NCBI GenBank assembly: GCA_016715815.1
Contig: JADJXN010000008.1
Location: forward strand, 1 to 53,017
Source of the DNA: Oligoflexia bacterium
GTDB lineage: Bacteria > Bdellovibrionota > Bdellovibrionia > JABDDW01
Reading direction: 5' to 3'
DNA length: 53,017 nucleotides
Position 1 is the stretch's first letter. Every line of letters starts with the position of its first letter. The translations under genes and the position numbers were made by a program. The notes beneath the pieces were generated by a model, which did no database searches, was not told where the DNA came from, and was given only the letters and a program-made list of their open reading frames with translations. Positions 51,486-53,017 of the stretch are shown one piece after another.

Positions 51486-52097
51486 ATGAAATATCTTTTA
51501 ATAGCGGCTCTGTTTTGGTTTTTTTTCCGGCTTTTTCTGATGAGCCTACAACAACAACAAATTATGAGCTGCGACTCCCCAAAGAACCAACAGGCAGCTA
51601 TTTGCGTCTTGAAATTTTAAAGATACCAGTGGTTTTAAGTGGCGCTGCCTTTAACAGAACTTCTCTCGGGATGTTGTTGAAACTTTTTATTAAAGCTAAA
51701 GTAGATAGCTGTGAGATTTTGCACAAATGGTGAGGATGGGGAGCTACTTTAATTGCTATAAAATTAATCCTAAAACAGGTATGAAAGATTTTGGGAATTT
51801 CAAACGTATACGTTGTAGAAAACACCATTATTACAGTCAAATATAATGCCTAGAAATCTTATCGCATTGAGGTTGTTGCAAGCAGCGAAGACACTTCAAT
51901 TGATAGAGCAATGTACAAAGAAATTATTGGCACTCAAAACTTTATGCATTTGGCAAGTTGCATTAACCTTAGTGTAGCTTAAAACAGAAGCTGAAGAAAT
52001 GAGCTCTGTAATTTCAACAACTGAAATTGGCTTTGAAAGCTTTGTGACTCAAAAACTTCAGCAAGGGTGGGAGGTCTTTCCAGTCGTCATGTTTTAG
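51486..52097 (+). CDS. Exported protein of unknown function (frameshifted)
   Basis: ATG at 51486 after ACAGGGGA. MKYLLIAALFWFFF plus, after a shift in the T8 run, PAFSDEPTTTTNYELRLPKE forms a signal peptide and mature start. Pieces GSYLRLEILKIPVVLSGAAF, AKVDSCEIL, TSIDRAMYKEIIGTQNFMHL, and TEIGFESFVTQKLQQGWEVF to the stop at 52097 fit one protein of about 200 residues. No family recognised. Confidence 0.5.
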
Positions 52098-52654
52098 GCC
52101 GGCTTTTTCACAGGTGGCCTCCTAAAATTCCACAACACTCCAGCGCCACTTTAATAGCTACTTGAGGAAGCATGATTATGGGCATATCCTCTTTGAAACA
52201 ACAAGCCCGTGAGAGCCTATGAGCAGTTCATTGGGGTTTTGCGAATTTTTTGAAAATTATTAATTAAAGTAACTTCTATACTTAAATTTTCAATCTCATG
52301 CATGGGGGAGTAAATCTATGGTCATGTGTGGCAGCAGATTGGCCAACATCAAAAGTGTTTCTTCCACCGAGGTGCTTGATTCAAGCATACCCACTGACTC
52401 GCGCACCGATAAGCCATTTTAAAATGTAAAAAAACGCCAGATTTCCCTCCCAACGAGGATCATTTAATGTGGCTCAAGGAGCTTTGCATAGGTTCTCCTA
52501 CATAACGATGCACCATGTGCTGAAACGCAGCAATTTGGAAGGATTTGATTTTCAAATGACGCTTGCATAGTACGCCCAAAAGTATCTAGCTCAATGGCTG
52601 TTGCAACTGTGAAGTTTTTGGGTCTAAACTAAACGCGTTTTGGGGAGAATAACC
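52098..52654 (-). other. Broken minus-strand coding text, identity uncertain
   Basis: Short minus-strand pieces look like protein: ESVGMLESSTSVEETLLMLA, NLLPHMTIDLLP, MHEIENLSIEVTLI, NQILPN and AAFQHMVHRYVGEPM. Their style recalls the N-terminal part of an AraC-type regulator (GYRVRESVG...), which would make sense next to hppD, but the frames are too damaged to be sure. Nothing convincing on the plus strand. Confidence 0.25.
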
Positions 52655-53017
52655 TTGAGTATAAAATTATACGGAGTTGATGCTGTTAGAGTTTGCAGTA
52701 AAGATTTTAAATCACACGGAAACAGCTTAAAATTGGGGTTTTGAAAAAATAGCAGATTTAGAAACTAAAGTAAACCTTCAACAACTTTGGGTGCAGGGTA
52801 AAATAAAAGCATTTTTAACAAAATAGATTAACCCATCAAGCTATGCAGCTAGAATTTGTAGAAAAGCATGGGGATGGAATTTGTGACGTAAGATTTGATT
52901 GGGGAGATGCGGGAGCAGGCGTTGGCAGAGGCAGTCAAACGAGGAGCTAAAAAATCAAGATGCCGTAAAACATAAACAAGGTGGTGGGGAAGTTGAAAGC
53001 TAGCCCAAATTTGTGCT
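52655..53017 (+). CDS. hppD: 4-hydroxyphenylpyruvate dioxygenase, N-terminal part (frameshifted, cut by window edge)
   Basis: Tyrosine breakdown enzyme (4-hydroxyphenylpyruvate to homogentisate). TTG start at 52655 with GGGGAG upstream: SIKLYGVDAV, KDFKSH, KLGFEKIADLE (split over frames), LQQLWVQGKIKAFLT, SSYAA, LEFVEKHGDGICDVRFDW (the family HGDG.V.DVAF block), and VKRGAKK. Only about 120 codons are present and at least four shifts occur. The catalytic iron ligands lie beyond the window. Confidence 0.65.

Overview
The window looks like one contig from an AT-rich, menaquinone-using, Gram-negative bacterium. The gene set suggests the Bdellovibrionota/Oligoflexia: many secreted proteins and lipoproteins, an rpsU-yqeY-dnaG-rpoD block followed by a CAU-anticodon tRNA, a zinc-ribbon gene, an RNase HI gene and rnpB, plus PilZ and response-regulator proteins. 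That placement is an inference from gene content and should be held at moderate confidence.

Layout. Positions 1-145 hold the start of an exported protein. Positions 250-14142 form a chorismate-to-menaquinone locus. It contains menG/ubiE and a DAHP synthase (-), menF-D-H-B-A-C-E (+, mostly overlapping start/stop codons), then on the minus strand aroB, aroA, a fused aroK-aroD-like-aroE gene, aroC and a hotdog thioesterase that fits the DHNA-CoA hydrolase step. Positions 14205-20683 carry a 2Fe-2S thioredoxin-like protein, xthA, envelope proteins, a prolyl aminopeptidase and a PuuD-like membrane protein. Positions 20801-26396 carry ettA, a tiny membrane-protein gene with a structured leader, a J-domain protein, psd and fusA. 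Positions 26402-36411 carry exported and signalling proteins: a lipoprotein with YPYGG repeats, a metallopeptidase/ClpP-like fusion, a phospholipase D-like protein, a PilZ protein, a DSP-type phosphatase, a DCC protein paired with an LMF-like protein, and HPt and receiver proteins. Positions 36738-38082 are an IS3-family element flanked by a 6-bp direct repeat, inserted in a secreted-protein gene. Positions 38292-43936 hold an exported protein, tRNA-Ser(GGA), rmlA/rfbA, two glycosyltransferases, a secreted multidomain protein and a second copy of the tiny membrane-protein module. Positions 43968-53017 hold tadA, rpsU, yqeY, dnaG, rpoD, a tRNA, a zinc-ribbon protein, RNase HI, rnpB, secreted proteins and the start of hppD.

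Sequence quality changes along the window. Up to about 36.7 kb almost every gene is intact; the exception is menF, which has one extra T. From about 41.7 kb to the end nearly every gene is frameshifted, including rpsU, dnaG and rpoD, which cells cannot normally lose. I read these as consensus errors, not pseudogenes, and annotate the genes across their breaks.

Two patterns are not explained by ordinary gene families. (1) At 22557-22762 and 43702-43936 there are two diverged copies of one module: a GGGCGAC hairpin, then a hairpin that buries a GGGGG Shine-Dalgarno and ends exactly at an ATG, then a 49-55 codon basic/hydrophobic protein. It resembles an RNA-controlled small membrane protein or type I toxin. 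(2) A mobile-looking palindromic element of about 117 bp has 25-bp terminal inverted repeats (8736-8852, 20671-20788, and a half copy at 40135-40179). Its ends stop translation in all three frames when read inward and in none when read outward.
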